52,087 bases of DNA, from positions 1 to 52,087 of the forward strand of contig DXEW01000008.1 of NCBI GenBank assembly GCA_019114755.1. Reading direction: 5' to 3'. The notes beneath the pieces are model-generated. The model searched no databases. It worked only from the letters and a program-made list of their open reading frames with translations, and was not told the DNA's origin. Both the position numbers and the translations under genes were made by a program. This document shows, one piece after another, positions 7,046-15,836 of the stretch (its first letter is position 1; the number at the start of each line of letters is the position of its first letter). Origin of the DNA: Candidatus Borkfalkia faecavium. Its GTDB lineage: Bacteria > Bacillota > Clostridia > Christensenellales > Borkfalkiaceae.

Positions 7046-7747
7046 TTATTTCCGTTTGAAGAGGATGCGGCGGCAGCTGTCACATTCGATGAAGGTGCCG
7101 TCCGAAAGTTTTGCCTGTTCGGCGATGGAAAGCTCCATGCCGCACTGCGGGCAGCGGTTGGAAGAGACCTCGCACACGACGGGGAACAGCTTTTCCTTCC
7201 GCTTGGCGGTGTACTTGGCGAGCGTGTCTTTGGGCACGTCTTTGGCGAGCACAGCCAGCTCGTCTTCCAGCTTTTTGATCTCGTCCGCGTGCGCTTCCTT
7301 GATCTCGGCATAGCGCACCTTGTACTCCTTGTACTGCTTCTGCATGGCGATGGTCTGCTTTTTCGCCGCCTGGTATTCGGCAGACGCGCTCTCGATCTGC
7401 GAGACGAGGCGGTTGATCTCCGCCTTCAGGGCGCGCAGGCTGTCGGAGATCTGCGAGGCGCTCTTTTTATAGAAGGAGATCTCGCCCCCCTGCTCGTCCA
7501 CCATTTCGTCCAAATTTTCGTAATCTTTGATGGTATCGGCGATCTCGGCGTATTTCTTTTCCAGCCGCTCGAAGGCGCGCTTGAACTCCGCCGCACGCGC
7601 GTCCAGCGCGTCCAGCTTTTCGGGCGCCTTTTCCAAAAATTTGCGGGCGGTGACATACTTTTTCCGCTCCTCCGTGGAAGCGATCCCCTGTTCCACCGCG
7701 CGCAGGCGTCCGTCCGCCTCCTGATACCGCAACAATTCGTCTATCAT
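7046..7747 (-). CDS. Coiled-coil protein with C4 zinc ribbon (zf-RING_7 / DUF164 type)
   Basis: The 233-residue protein starts at MIDELLRYQEADG, chosen because GGAGG lies seven bases upstream; a longer reading frame has no such site. Residues about 10-175 are heptad-rich, Glu/Lys-rich coiled coil, and the C-terminus holds CPQC (about 205) and CDSC (about 226), a four-cysteine zinc ribbon. This architecture is common beside nif3 in Firmicutes and Actinobacteria and is proposed to bind nucleic acid, but its role is not established. It lies 17 bp after nif3. Confidence 0.88.
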   Translation of the reverse strand: MIDELLRYQEADGRLRAVEQGIASTEERKKYVTARKFLEKAPEKLDALDARAAEFKRAFERLEKKYAEIADTIKDYENLDEMVDEQGGEISFYKKSASQISDSLRALKAEINRLVSQIESASAEYQAAKKQTIAMQKQYKEYKVRYAEIKEAHADEIKKLEDELAVLAKDVPKDTLAKYTAKRKEKLFPVVCEVSSNRCPQCGMELSIAEQAKLSDGTFIECDSCRRILFKRK

Positions 7748-7764
7748 GATAAAACCTCCGCCCC

Positions 7765-8547
7765 TCAGAGCATGCACGCATCCGTGTGGTATGCGCTCGG
7801 CACGCCGAGTTCATCCCTGAGGGTTTGATATATTTTCCAAAAACCGTAGTTTTCGCTGGCATAATGGGTCAGCTGTACGACGGCGATGCCCGATTCGAGG
7901 GCGTCGCAGATAAAATTATGCTTGATGTCTGCCGACACGATGACCTGCGCCCCGCAGCGCTTTGCCGCGGCGATGGCGCCCGCGTCGACGCCCGCCCCGC
8001 AAAAAGAGGCGGCTGTTTCGATCGTTTTATTCTCATCCCCATATATTAAGGCGCGCTTTGCGCCCAACTTTTCCTGCAAGGACGAAGCGAAGGCGGAGAG
8101 CTTTTTGGCGGGAACTTGGAACACGCGGCCGTAGCCGCCGCCCTGCAGCCGCTCGACGATCTGCGTCTCCTTCGCGCCCGCAGCTTCGGCGAGGCTCTCG
8201 TCGATGCCGCCCGCGGCGCAGTCCATGTTCAGGTGCATGGAGATGACGCCGATGCCGCCCCGCACCGCCCGCAACAACCGCGCGCCGAGCGCGTCGCCCT
8301 GCCGCAGCGAAGAGACGGGGAAAAAGATGGCGGGATGATGGGTGACGAGCAGGTTATATCCCGCTTTCTCCGCCGCCTCGATGGCGGCCATGGAAAAATC
8401 GAGCGAGAACACTGCCCCCGTGACCTCGCCTGCGCAGTCGATGAGGATACCGCTGTTGTCGTGCCCGCCGTACGCGGCGATGTAGTCGTCGCTCAATTTT
8501 TTGGGATAGCGGGCGTCTATCTTTTCATAAAGTTCCGAAAGCTGCAT
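7765..8547 (-). CDS. Nif3-like dinuclear metal-centre protein (YqfO family)
   Basis: The 260-residue protein has the Nif3 metal-binding pattern: THHPAIF (about 68-74), HLNMDC (about 104-109) and a late histidine-acidic cluster (THYASE). The fold binds two metals and forms hexameric rings; some relatives have GTP cyclohydrolase-like activity, but the cellular function is unsettled. The start at 8547 (MQLSELYEKID) lies inside the 3' end of trmK, a 23-bp overlap pointing to coupled translation, as in other Firmicutes where trmK-nif3 form a pair. Confidence 0.9.
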   Translation of the reverse strand: MQLSELYEKIDARYPKKLSDDYIAAYGGHDNSGILIDCAGEVTGAVFSLDFSMAAIEAAEKAGYNLLVTHHPAIFFPVSSLRQGDALGARLLRAVRGGIGVISMHLNMDCAAGGIDESLAEAAGAKETQIVERLQGGGYGRVFQVPAKKLSAFASSLQEKLGAKRALIYGDENKTIETAASFCGAGVDAGAIAAAKRCGAQVIVSADIKHNFICDALESGIAVVQLTHYASENYGFWKIYQTLRDELGVPSAYHTDACML

Positions 8548-9190
8548 GCAATGCCTCCTCCAGCCGCCGCAGGCGTTCCTGCAAGGCGGCGCGGCTTGCG
8601 TCCGCCTTTTCAAGCCTGCCGCGGGCGTTTTCTATCTCCCCCCGCAAAAACCGATCGAAATCGGGCAAAGGGGCGTGGATATTGTCGTAGCCGAATTCCA
8701 GTTCCAAACTGCCGTAAGCGCGCGGCGGCGCGCCGCGCTCTGCCCGCAGCAGGTCGTAGTGCTTCGGCCCGTCGTAAAACAGGAAGTCGCGCACGAGGCA
8801 ATAGCCCTTTTCCAACAGGAATGCGCGCACCTTCTCCGTATTTTTCATCGGCTGCAATACGAGGGCCTGCGGCAGAAAGCTGCCTTCCAGGATCTTGACG
8901 ATCTCTTCCCCGCCCATCCCCGCGATCAGCACCTGGTCGCAGTTACAGGGAACCTGCGACAGCCCCGCGCAGCACACGCTCTCCACCCTGCCTTCGGCTA
9001 TGTAGGAAGAAAGAAGTTCTTCCGCCTTGTGCAGGCTGCTCCGGCTGATGTCGGAAATGACCGCCCGGCGGCACAGCCCGCGCTCGAGCGCGTACAGGGT
9101 GCAGTATCCGTGGTCGCAGCCGACGTCGGCAAGCGTATCGCAGGGGGAAAGTTGGCCGCAGACCGTCTGCAGCCGCTTGGTGCGCTTCAT
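8525..9190 (-). CDS. trmK: tRNA (adenine(22)-N1)-methyltransferase
   Basis: This 221-residue protein is a class I SAM-dependent methyltransferase. LADVGCDHGY (about 20-29) is motif I and VLIAGMGGEEI (about 87-97) the TrmK hallmark loop. The family methylates N1 of A22 in tRNA. A C-terminal helical segment (about 165-221) matches the TrmK coiled-coil domain. It follows rpoD by 3 bp and overlaps nif3, the standard arrangement. Length is normal for the family. Confidence 0.92.
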   Translation of the reverse strand: MKRTKRLQTVCGQLSPCDTLADVGCDHGYCTLYALERGLCRRAVISDISRSSLHKAEELLSSYIAEGRVESVCCAGLSQVPCNCDQVLIAGMGGEEIVKILEGSFLPQALVLQPMKNTEKVRAFLLEKGYCLVRDFLFYDGPKHYDLLRAERGAPPRAYGSLELEFGYDNIHAPLPDFDRFLRGEIENARGRLEKADASRAALQERLRRLEEALHAAFGTL

Positions 9191-9193
9191 GGC

Positions 9194-10249
9194 TCAGTCG
9201 AGAAAGTCTTTCAGCTTTTTGCTGCGCGAAGGGTGGCGCAGTTTGCGCAGCGCCTTCGCCTCGATCTGGCGGATGCGCTCACGGGTGACGTTGAATTCCC
9301 TGCCCACCTCTTCCAAGGTGCGCGGTTTGCCGTCGTCGATGCCGTAACGCAGGCGCAGCACCTTCTCTTCGCGCGGGGTCAGCGTATCCAGCACGCCCAA
9401 AAGCTGTTCTTTGAGCATGGTAAAGGCGACGGAATCGGAGGGCGTGGTGGCGCGGTCGTCTTCGATGAAATCGCCCAGGTGCGAGTCTTCCTCTTCGCCG
9501 ATGGGCGTCTCCAAAGAGACGGGATCCTGGGCGATCTTCTGGATCTCGCGCACCCGCTCGACGGGCATGTTCAGCTCTCTGGCGATCTCGTCGGGCGTGG
9601 GCTCCCTGCCCAGCTGCTGCAGCAGCACGCGCGAGGCGCGGGTGAGGCGGTTGATGGTCTCTACCATGTGCACGGGGATGCGGATGGTGCGCGCCTGGTC
9701 GGCGATGGCGCGGGTGATCGCCTGGCGGATCCACCACGTGGCGTAGGTGGAAAATTTGAAGCCCTTCTGATAATCGAACTTTTCCACAGCCTTCATCAGG
9801 CCCAGGTTGCCCTCCTGGATGAGGTCCAAAAACAGCATGCCGCGGCCCACATAGCGCTTGGCGATGGAGACGACCAGGCGCAGGTTGGCCTCGGAAAGGC
9901 GCTTTTTGGCTGCCTCGTCTCCTTCCTGCATGCGGCGCGCCAGCTCGACCTCTTCGTCTACTGACAAGAGGGGCACGCGGCCGATGTCTTTGAGGTACAT
10001 TTTGACGGGGTCGTCGAGGCCGATATCTTTGAGCGCCTGTTCGAACAGCTCGCGGTCGCGCTCGTCTTCATCGACGATCTGGATGCCCGCCTCGCCGATC
10101 GATTTATAGATATAGTCGATCTGGTCGGGGCTGGTATCGATCTTTTCGAGGATATCGCACAGCACGTTGGTGGAGATGCTGCCCTTCTGGCGGTATTCGC
10201 TGATGATCTGCTTCAAAATTTCGTTGAGTTTTTGTTCGGAAACACCCAT
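9194..10249 (-). CDS. rpoD: Primary RNA polymerase sigma factor (sigma-A / RpoD)
   Basis: The 351-residue protein contains region 1.1 (about 1-60), region 1.2 ([17 protein letters not shown]), region 2 with [13 protein letters not shown] (2.3-2.4) and region 4 with [22 protein letters not shown] at the C-terminus. It directs transcription of housekeeping promoters; those found in this window fit its TTGACA/TATAAT preference with 16-17 bp spacing. It lies 26 bp behind dnaG. GGAGG stands 14 bases before the ATG. Confidence 0.97.
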   Translation of the reverse strand: MGVSEQKLNEILKQIISEYRQKGSISTNVLCDILEKIDTSPDQIDYIYKSIGEAGIQIVDEDERDRELFEQALKDIGLDDPVKMYLKDIGRVPLLSVDEEVELARRMQEGDEAAKKRLSEANLRLVVSIAKRYVGRGMLFLDLIQEGNLGLMKAVEKFDYQKGFKFSTYATWWIRQAITRAIADQARTIRIPVHMVETINRLTRASRVLLQQLGREPTPDEIARELNMPVERVREIQKIAQDPVSLETPIGEEEDSHLGDFIEDDRATTPSDSVAFTMLKEQLLGVLDTLTPREEKVLRLRYGIDDGKPRTLEEVGREFNVTRERIRQIEAKALRKLRHPSRSKKLKDFLD

Positions 10250-10275
10250 AAATGGCTTTATGTCCTCCGCTTATG

Positions 10276-12054
10276 TTAAAAATTTTTCAGTTGAACGGTC
10301 AATTCGCCGATGCGGCGCACGATTTCGCGCTTTTTTGCGATGTCAGGCTCGGCGTCGCAGCGGGCGCTGAGCTCTTTCAGCTCCGCTTCGGCGTCTGCGC
10401 GGCGGATGGTGCGCAGGCAGTCTTCAAAATAGCGCGCGCCCCCTTCGCCCAAAAGGCTCTCGCCGATGCTCAGGTTGAGTATCTCGTCCAGTTCGGGCGT
10501 GTTTTCTTCAAAAATATCGAAAAGCGCGCTGGCACGGACGGGTTCTCCCTTCTCTTTTTGTCCGAGAATATAGCCGGCGATGGTATTATGCACGGGATCG
10601 CTGAATCTGACACCCGAAAGGTCGAAGTTTTTCGCATATTTGGCGCCGAACAGCACCGAGGCGAGGATAAAGCGCTTGGCCTTGACCAGCCTGTCCGCGC
10701 CGTCTTCGTGCAGCAGCGGCTCTGCCGCCCGCTCGGCGCGCGGGCGCTCCGGCTCGTTTTCGAGGTCGCGCCGCAGCGACTCGTAGGTCATGCCCGTCTG
10801 GTCGTGCAGCTTTTTCAACAGATCCTCTTTGACGCTCTCGCTCTCCGCTTCCGCGATCACTTTCAGCGCCGCGGCGATGTAGCCCCGCCGCTCTTCTGTC
10901 TTGGAAAGATCGAATTCACGCCGCGCCACTTCCATCTTGAAGTCGATAAGAGGCATCGCCGCGTCCAGGCAGCTTTGGTAGCCCGCATGGCCGCTTCTTT
11001 TGATGACGTCGTCCGGGTCCAGCCCTTCGGGCAGCGGCACCACGCGCACGTTGACCTGCTCGTCGCGCAGGATCTCCAATCCGCGGATGGCGCCCTTCTG
11101 CCCCGCGAAGTCGCCGTCGTAACTGATATATACGTTGTCGGTATAGCGCTTGCACAGGCGCGCCTGGTCTTTGGTGAGCGCCGTGCCCATGCTGGCGCAT
11201 ACGTTTTCAAACCCCGCCTGATAGAGGGAGATGGTGTCCATATATCCCTCGACGATGATGAGGTCTTTCAGCCCCGACGCCGTCTTCAGCTTTTTGACGA
11301 GGTTGATGTTATATAAGTTTTTGCTCTTGTTGAACACCATCGTCTCGCGCGTGTTCTTGTATTTGGCAAAGTCCGTCTTTTCCAGCACCCTGCCGCCGAA
11401 GGCGACCACGTCGCCGAGAGCGTTGATGACGGGAAAGATCAGCCTGCCGCCCTGCGCGTCGATCAGCCGCCCGCTGCCGCTCGCCTCCACCACGGCGCCG
11501 CTGTCGAGGATGTCGTCGCGGCGGAAGCCCTTGTCCAGCAAAAACTGCGGCAGGCTCTTAAAGTCGAGCGAAGCGCCCAGGCCGAACTTGCGCACCACGC
11601 GGGCGTCGATCTTCCTGTCCAATATATATTGGACGTGCGCGTCGGCGCGGCCGGAATTGAGGTTGTCCAGATAAAAGCGGGCGGAGGTGCGGAGGATGTT
11701 CAGGACGGCGTCTCGCTTGCGCTTTTGTTCTGCCGTCTTTTCGGTATCGAAGTTCATTTCGGGAACGGGGATCTTTGCCCGTTCGGCGAGGATGCGCACG
11801 GCGTCCATGAAGTCGACCGACTCGATCTCCTGCACGAATTTGATCACGTCGCCGGAGGCGTGGCAACCGAAGCAGTAATAAAACTGCGCGTCCGCGTTGA
11901 CGGTGAAGGAAGGCGTCTTTTCATGATGAAAGGGACAGCACCCCCACCAGCGGTCGCCCTTGCGCTCGAGCGGCACATACGCGCCCGCAACTTCGACGAG
12001 GTCGTTTTTGTTTTTCAAAAGCTGCAAAAAAGCAGGATCCAAACCCTTTGCCAT
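10276..12054 (-). CDS. dnaG: DNA primase
   Basis: 592 residues. An N-terminal CHC2 zinc ribbon (CCPFHHEKTPSF, then CFGC, about 38-65) is followed by the DnaG catalytic core (RLIFPVINALGDVVAFGGR) and the TOPRIM domain (IVEGYMD about 258, YDGDFAGQKG). The C-terminal 150 residues would contact DnaB. It makes RNA primers at the replication fork. The start at 12054 (MAKGLDPAF) is preferred because GGAG lies five bases upstream; a GTG two codons earlier is less likely. An intrinsic terminator separates it from the dGTPase gene, so it may have its own unseen promoter. Confidence 0.96.
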   Translation of the reverse strand: MAKGLDPAFLQLLKNKNDLVEVAGAYVPLERKGDRWWGCCPFHHEKTPSFTVNADAQFYYCFGCHASGDVIKFVQEIESVDFMDAVRILAERAKIPVPEMNFDTEKTAEQKRKRDAVLNILRTSARFYLDNLNSGRADAHVQYILDRKIDARVVRKFGLGASLDFKSLPQFLLDKGFRRDDILDSGAVVEASGSGRLIDAQGGRLIFPVINALGDVVAFGGRVLEKTDFAKYKNTRETMVFNKSKNLYNINLVKKLKTASGLKDLIIVEGYMDTISLYQAGFENVCASMGTALTKDQARLCKRYTDNVYISYDGDFAGQKGAIRGLEILRDEQVNVRVVPLPEGLDPDDVIKRSGHAGYQSCLDAAMPLIDFKMEVARREFDLSKTEERRGYIAAALKVIAEAESESVKEDLLKKLHDQTGMTYESLRRDLENEPERPRAERAAEPLLHEDGADRLVKAKRFILASVLFGAKYAKNFDLSGVRFSDPVHNTIAGYILGQKEKGEPVRASALFDIFEENTPELDEILNLSIGESLLGEGGARYFEDCLRTIRRADAEAELKELSARCDAEPDIAKKREIVRRIGELTVQLKNF

Positions 12055-12072
12055 CGGCACTCCTCAAAGGGC

Positions 12073-12099
12073 AAAAAAACCGCGGCGCGACCGGCCGCG
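12073..12099 (-). terminator. Terminator between dgt and dnaG
   Basis: Minus strand: CGCGGC (12094-12099), 7-nt loop, GCCGCG (12081-12086), then GTTTTTTT (12073-12080). It lies in the 78-bp gap and should partly uncouple dnaG from dgt. Confidence 0.8.
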
Positions 12100-12132
12100 A
12101 ATTTTTGCCATGTGCACCATCCGCGCCCGCCC

Positions 12133-13167
12133 TTAGATGTCTTCGACGTCTTTCTGCGTCAAAGCCCAGCTGCGCGGAATAAAAATGTTGTTGAATACGG
12201 CGATCGCGTACTTATCCGTCATCGACGAGAGGTAATCGCACAGCACCTGTTCGACGGGATAGCGCTCACAAAGCCCGCGGTAGAAGGCAGGAAGCTTATC
12301 GCGGTGATCGAAAAAGTACTCGTACATCGCCGAAAGCATGCGCTTGGCGCGCTCTTCTTCTTTCATCGACAGCGGGGTTATGTACACCTTGCCGAACATG
12401 AAGGCGCGCAGATTTTCCAGCGAACGCGCCTCACGCTCGCCCATCGCCACGATGTCTTTGCCGGCGCTGTTTTCGTAGATGGAAGAGATCATCGTATTGA
12501 TGCGGTCGCGCGAGCTGCCGCCCAATACGCGCACGTCTTCCTGCGGCAGGTCCTCCTCGCGCAGAAGCCCTGCGCGGATGGAATCTTCGATATCGTGATT
12601 GACGTAGGCGATGCGGTCGGCAAGCGAAACAGCCCTGCCTTCCAGCGTGGCGGGATGCCCGCTCTTTTTGTGGTTGAGGATGCCGTCGCGCACCTCAAAG
12701 GTCAGATTGAGGCCGCGCCCTTCCTTTTCGAGCACGTCGACGACGCGCAGCGACTGCACGTTGTGCGAAAACCCGCCCGGAGCCAAGCTGTTCAACACCC
12801 GCTCGCCCGCATGGCCGAAGGGCGTGTGGCCCAAGTCGTGCCCGAGGGCGATCGCCTCGGCAAGGTCTTCGTTCAAAGCCAGGCTGCGGGCGATGGAACG
12901 GGCGATCTGCGACACGTCGATGGTGTGCGTCATGCGGGTGCGGAAGTGATCGCCTTCCGGCGAAAAAAAGACCTGCGTCTTGTTTTTCAGCCGCAGAAAC
13001 GCCTTGCTGTAGATGATGCGGTCGCGGTCGCGCTGAAAATCGGTGCGCATGCTGCAGGGCTCTTCCTGCCGCTGCCTGCCCTTGGAATCTTCGGAACGGC
13101 AGGCGTAAGGCGAAAGAAAGGTCTCTTCGATGCGGTATGTGCGCTGTTTGACGGAATATTCGAGCAT
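12133..13167 (-). CDS. dgt: Deoxyguanosinetriphosphate triphosphohydrolase-like HD protein
   Basis: 344 residues. The N-terminus contains the dGTPase motif RTDFQRDRDRI, then an HD domain with RMTHTIDVSQIARSIAR, ALGHDLGHTPFGHAGE and DRIAYVNHDIEDS. The family hydrolyses dNTPs to nucleoside and tripolyphosphate and helps control dNTP pools. A YfbR/Dgt-type protein upstream of dnaG-rpoD is the standard Clostridia and Bacilli order. At 344 residues it is the short dGTPase-like type, without the long insert of the E. coli enzyme. Confidence 0.9.
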   Translation of the reverse strand: MLEYSVKQRTYRIEETFLSPYACRSEDSKGRQRQEEPCSMRTDFQRDRDRIIYSKAFLRLKNKTQVFFSPEGDHFRTRMTHTIDVSQIARSIARSLALNEDLAEAIALGHDLGHTPFGHAGERVLNSLAPGGFSHNVQSLRVVDVLEKEGRGLNLTFEVRDGILNHKKSGHPATLEGRAVSLADRIAYVNHDIEDSIRAGLLREEDLPQEDVRVLGGSSRDRINTMISSIYENSAGKDIVAMGEREARSLENLRAFMFGKVYITPLSMKEEERAKRMLSAMYEYFFDHRDKLPAFYRGLCERYPVEQVLCDYLSSMTDKYAIAVFNNIFIPRSWALTQKDVEDI

Positions 13168-13198
13168 GGCTGCCCCCGAACGCCGCCCAAGCGGCGAT

Positions 13199-13226
13199 AT
13201 TTTACTCCAAATTCACCTACATACAA
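13199..13226 (-). promoter_or_regulatory. Possible promoter of dgt
   Basis: Minus strand TTGTAT (13221-13226) and TAAAAT (13199-13204) with 16-bp spacing, about 32 bp from the start codon. The match to the -35 box is modest. Confidence 0.45.
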
Positions 13227-13302
13227 TAAGTTCGCCGCGCAAACCGCTTTCCCTTTCTTTCGTCAAAAAAAATTCAAAAATCGGGCGGGAATACTTGACA
13301 AA

Positions 13303-13331
13303 CGGGCGCAAAACGCATAGCTTTGCGCCCG
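13303..13331 (-). terminator. Terminator at the end of the shikimate gene train
   Basis: CGGGCGCAAA (13303-13312) pairs with TTTGCGCCCG (13322-13331), loop ACGCATAGC. On the minus strand TTTGTC follows, a short T-tract, ten bases after the SDR stop. Confidence 0.6.
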
Positions 13332-13340
13332 ATTTTGCCT

Positions 13341-14054
13341 TTAGATCAAGCATCCGCCGTTGACGCGAAGTACTTCGCCTGTCATAAACCGCTGCTTCGC
13401 CAAAAACAGCACCGCCTCCGCCACCTCCGCGGGCGTGCCCGCGCGCGCCGGCGGCAGCGCGGAACAAAACTCCGCCTTGGCCTCCGCCGAAAGGCATGCC
13501 GTCATGTCGGTATCCACCATGCCGGGAGAGACGCAGTTGACGCGGATATCGGAAGGGCCGAGCTCCTTCGCCGCGGCCTTGGTAAGCCCGATCAGCGCCG
13601 CTTTAGAGGCGGAATAGCCGACCTCGCACGAGCCGCCCGTCTCGCCCCACACGGAGGCGACGTTGACGATGCTCCCCTCGCCCCTTGCCAAAAATTTGCC
13701 GATCGCCTCGCGCATGCAGTAAAAGGCGCCCTCGACATTGACGGCGAATAAACGGCGAAGTATGTCAGGCGTAGTACTCTGCATATCGCCGTAAAACGCG
13801 ATACCGGCGTTGTTTACGAGCACGGAAAGGCCGAAGATCTGCCCGAACATGGCGCGGACGGCGGCGGCGTCGGAGACGTCGCAGCGGAAGGCGAGCGCCC
13901 CTGCCCCCGCCTCTTGGATGCGGCGCACGGTTTCACGTGCACCCGCCTCGTCTTTTGTATAGGTGAAGGCGACGTCGTACCCTGCGCGCGCAAAGGCGGC
14001 GCAGATCTCCCTGCCGATGCCGCGCGAGCCGCCCGTGATCAGCGCCGTGCTCAT
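13341..14054 (-). CDS. SDR-family oxidoreductase (FabG-like)
   Basis: The 237-residue Rossmann-fold protein has TGGSRGIG (about 7-14), NNAG (about 84-87), a catalytic Ser in VASVWG, YSASK (about 148-152) and the SDR end motif TGEVLRVNGG. It reduces or oxidises a carbonyl with NAD(P)H. FabG (3-oxoacyl-ACP reductase) is the closest familiar family, but position matters: it overlaps the 3' end of aroK by 4 bp and is the last gene of the shikimate operon, with no other fatty-acid gene nearby. Two stretches of its coding sequence match the dispersed AGTACT repeat (13362-13386 and 13761-13785). Confidence 0.88.
   Translation of the reverse strand: MSTALITGGSRGIGREICAAFARAGYDVAFTYTKDEAGARETVRRIQEAGAGALAFRCDVSDAAAVRAMFGQIFGLSVLVNNAGIAFYGDMQSTTPDILRRLFAVNVEGAFYCMREAIGKFLARGEGSIVNVASVWGETGGSCEVGYSASKAALIGLTKAAAKELGPSDIRVNCVSPGMVDTDMTACLSAEAKAEFCSALPPARAGTPAEVAEAVLFLAKQRFMTGEVLRVNGGCLI
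13362..13386 (-). repeat. AGTACT repeat-like sequence inside the SDR gene (weak)
   Basis: 17 of 25 matches, with a perfect 14-bp palindrome GCGAAGTACTTCGC (13365-13378). It encodes the conserved SDR motif TGEVLR, so the resemblance could be chance. Confidence 0.3.
13761..13785 (+). repeat. AGTACT double-dyad repeat inside the SDR gene
   Basis: 21 of 25 bases match the perfect copy, antisense to the SDR reading frame. It encodes the MQSTTPDI stretch, a surface region between strand and helix in SDR proteins. Confidence 0.6.
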
Positions 14055-14569
14055 CGCCCGACGGTCGGCAGTTCAAACACGCGGACGATCTCGCGCGCGA
14101 CCTCGTCGATCGACTTGCCGTTGGTATCCACCGTGTAATCGGCGCAGCTTTCGTAGATGGGGGTGCGGTAATCGAGGAGATTTCGCATCTTTTCGAAGGT
14201 GATCTCGCGCAGCAGCGGCCGCTCGTCGCCGGTATGCCCGGTGCGCTCGAACAGCACCTCGATATCCACCTTCAAAAACACGATCCTGCCGCCCCCTTCT
14301 TTGAAGGCGGCGCTGTTTTCGGGGCGGAGCACGCAGCCGCCGCCGGTAGAGATGACGCAGCCGTCGCTCCCCGCCACCTGATGCACGATCTCCGTTTCCA
14401 GCTGGCGGAAGCGCTCTTCGCCGTAAAATTCAAAGATGTCGGCGATGCGCCCGTACTTCTGCGTGATCAGATCGTCGGTATCGTACCAACGCATGCCCGT
14501 CAATTCCGCCAGGCGGATGCCGATGGTCGTCTTGCCCGACCCCATCATGCCGCATAAAACGATGTTCAT
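14051..14569 (-). CDS. aroK: Shikimate kinase
   Basis: 172 residues, the usual length. Walker A GMMGSGKTT (about 7-15), the DTDD substrate motif (about 32-35), FRQLETEIV with the shikimate-contacting region, and STGGGCV (about 78-84). It phosphorylates shikimate at the 3-hydroxyl with ATP. It shares 4 bp with both neighbours (aroQ and SDR), so translation is probably coupled. Confidence 0.95.
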   Translation of the reverse strand: MNIVLCGMMGSGKTTIGIRLAELTGMRWYDTDDLITQKYGRIADIFEFYGEERFRQLETEIVHQVAGSDGCVISTGGGCVLRPENSAAFKEGGGRIVFLKVDIEVLFERTGHTGDERPLLREITFEKMRNLLDYRTPIYESCADYTVDTNGKSIDEVAREIVRVFELPTVGR

Positions 14570-14982
14570 AATAAAAAGCTCTCCACTGCCAAAAGATAAC
14601 TGATCTTACCGAACCCGAGCACGGTGCCGCGGCACACTTCCGAGATGACGGAATGATGCCGGAACTCTTCGCGCGCGTGTACGTTGGACATGTGCACCTC
14701 CACCACGGGCGTCTGTACGGAGGCGATGGCGTCGCGCAGCGCATAGCTGTAATGGGTGAACGCGCCCGCGTTGAGCACGATGCCGTCCGCATCCGCCTCC
14801 TGGATCTTGGTGCACAGCTCTCCTTCGATATTGCTCTGGAAGAACTCGCACGAGGCGCCGCGCTCCTTGCAGAAGCGCTCGATCTGCGCGTTGATGTCCT
14901 CCAGCGTTTCGGTGCCGTATACGCCCTTTTCGCGCCGCCCCGTCATGTTCAGGTTGACGCCGTTCAAGATCAATAACTTCAT
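14566..14982 (-). CDS. aroQ: 3-dehydroquinate dehydratase, type II
   Basis: The 138-residue protein is a dodecameric type II dehydroquinase. The N-terminal loop NGVNLNMTGRREKGVYG carries the flexible Arg and catalytic Tyr; NAGAFTHYSYALRDAI (about 72-87) and VEVHMSNVHAREEFRHHS (about 95-112) supply the His and substrate contacts. It dehydrates 3-dehydroquinate to 3-dehydroshikimate. It stands between aroE and aroK in the operon. NAGA replaces the more common NPGA. Confidence 0.95.
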   Translation of the reverse strand: MKLLILNGVNLNMTGRREKGVYGTETLEDINAQIERFCKERGASCEFFQSNIEGELCTKIQEADADGIVLNAGAFTHYSYALRDAIASVQTPVVEVHMSNVHAREEFRHHSVISEVCRGTVLGFGKISYLLAVESFLL

Positions 14983-15004
14983 ATCCGCCTCCGTTATTTC
15001 GAAC

Positions 15005-15029
15005 TATGCCTGGCATAGTACTTTGCTAA
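15005..15029 (+). repeat. AGTACT double-dyad repeat overlapping the aroE stop codon
   Basis: 21 of 25 matches. The left half TATGCCTGGCATA is a perfect dyad although two arm positions differ from the TATGTCAGACATA form, a compensated change. The aroE stop codon (15026-15028, minus) lies inside it. Confidence 0.8.
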
Positions 15030-15823
15030 TCTCTGTAAACTTGCTTATATTCTTCAAAAAGCCTCTTCGCTTCCGCCGCTTGCGGCTGCTTGCCGAGGAC
15101 GATGCAGTCGCCGTAATACGCCTGGTAGAAGAGCATCCCCTCGCCGTTGATGACGGGCTTACCGAGAGACTCGGCAATGCGCAGGAACTCGCTCTTGCGC
15201 GGCATATAGATGAGGTCGCAGGCGATCTTGGTGCGGGAAAGAAACTCTTCCCCCACGGGCGAAACCCCTTCCGTCTTGTGCATGCCGACGCCCGTCACGT
15301 TGATGATCATGTCGTAATCGGCAGGTTCGAGGGAATGCAGCGGGGTAAAGCCGCCGAATTCGCTGTACACCTCGTCCAGATTTTCCGTTCTGAGGTCGTA
15401 GGCGTATACGTCGGCGCCCGCATCCGTCAGCTTTTTGATCACGCTTCTGCCCGCGCCGCCCGCGCCGAGAACGAGGATCTTTTTGCCCGCGGGGGCAAAG
15501 CCGTTGTTTTCGAGCAGCAGCATGAAGCCGACGCCGTCCGTATTGTAGCCGACGCGGTCTTTGACCACGTTGACGGCGCCGAAGGTGCGGGCATCCCCTT
15601 CGATGCGCGTAAGGTACGGGATGACGTCCAGCTTATACGGAATGGTGACGTTGAAGGCGTCATACTCGGCGATCAACTTTTTCACCGCCCCGTCGAAGTG
15701 CTCTTTGCCGACGGAGAGCAATTCGTATTCGCAGGCGCTGCCCAGCTTCTGCATGTCGAAGGTGTGCATTTTGCCGCTGTCAGATTTGGAAACATCTTTG
15801 CCGATCACGGCCATTTTCAACAT
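15026..15823 (-). CDS. aroE: Shikimate dehydrogenase
   Basis: 265 residues. NVTIPYK holds the catalytic lysine (about residue 62), YNTDGVGF the catalytic Asp (about 97), and VLGAGGAGRSV (about 118-128) the NADP-binding glycine loop. It reduces 3-dehydroshikimate to shikimate. The N-terminal substrate loop reads SKSDSGKMHTF where most AroE proteins have S-H-S-L-S-P-x-M-H-N; the catalytic residues are intact, so activity is expected but shikimate contacts may differ. It is 13 bp after aroA. Its stop codon lies in a dispersed repeat. Confidence 0.92.
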   Translation of the reverse strand: MLKMAVIGKDVSKSDSGKMHTFDMQKLGSACEYELLSVGKEHFDGAVKKLIAEYDAFNVTIPYKLDVIPYLTRIEGDARTFGAVNVVKDRVGYNTDGVGFMLLLENNGFAPAGKKILVLGAGGAGRSVIKKLTDAGADVYAYDLRTENLDEVYSEFGGFTPLHSLEPADYDMIINVTGVGMHKTEGVSPVGEEFLSRTKIACDLIYMPRKSEFLRIAESLGKPVINGEGMLFYQAYYGDCIVLGKQPQAAEAKRLFEEYKQVYRD

Positions 15824-15836
15824 AAAAATTTCTCCT

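Noticed and set aside
13290-13330. Plus-strand TTGACA at 13295 as a promoter
   Set aside because: No fitting -10 box and no plus-strand gene follow; the nearby hairpin is better read as a minus-strand terminator.
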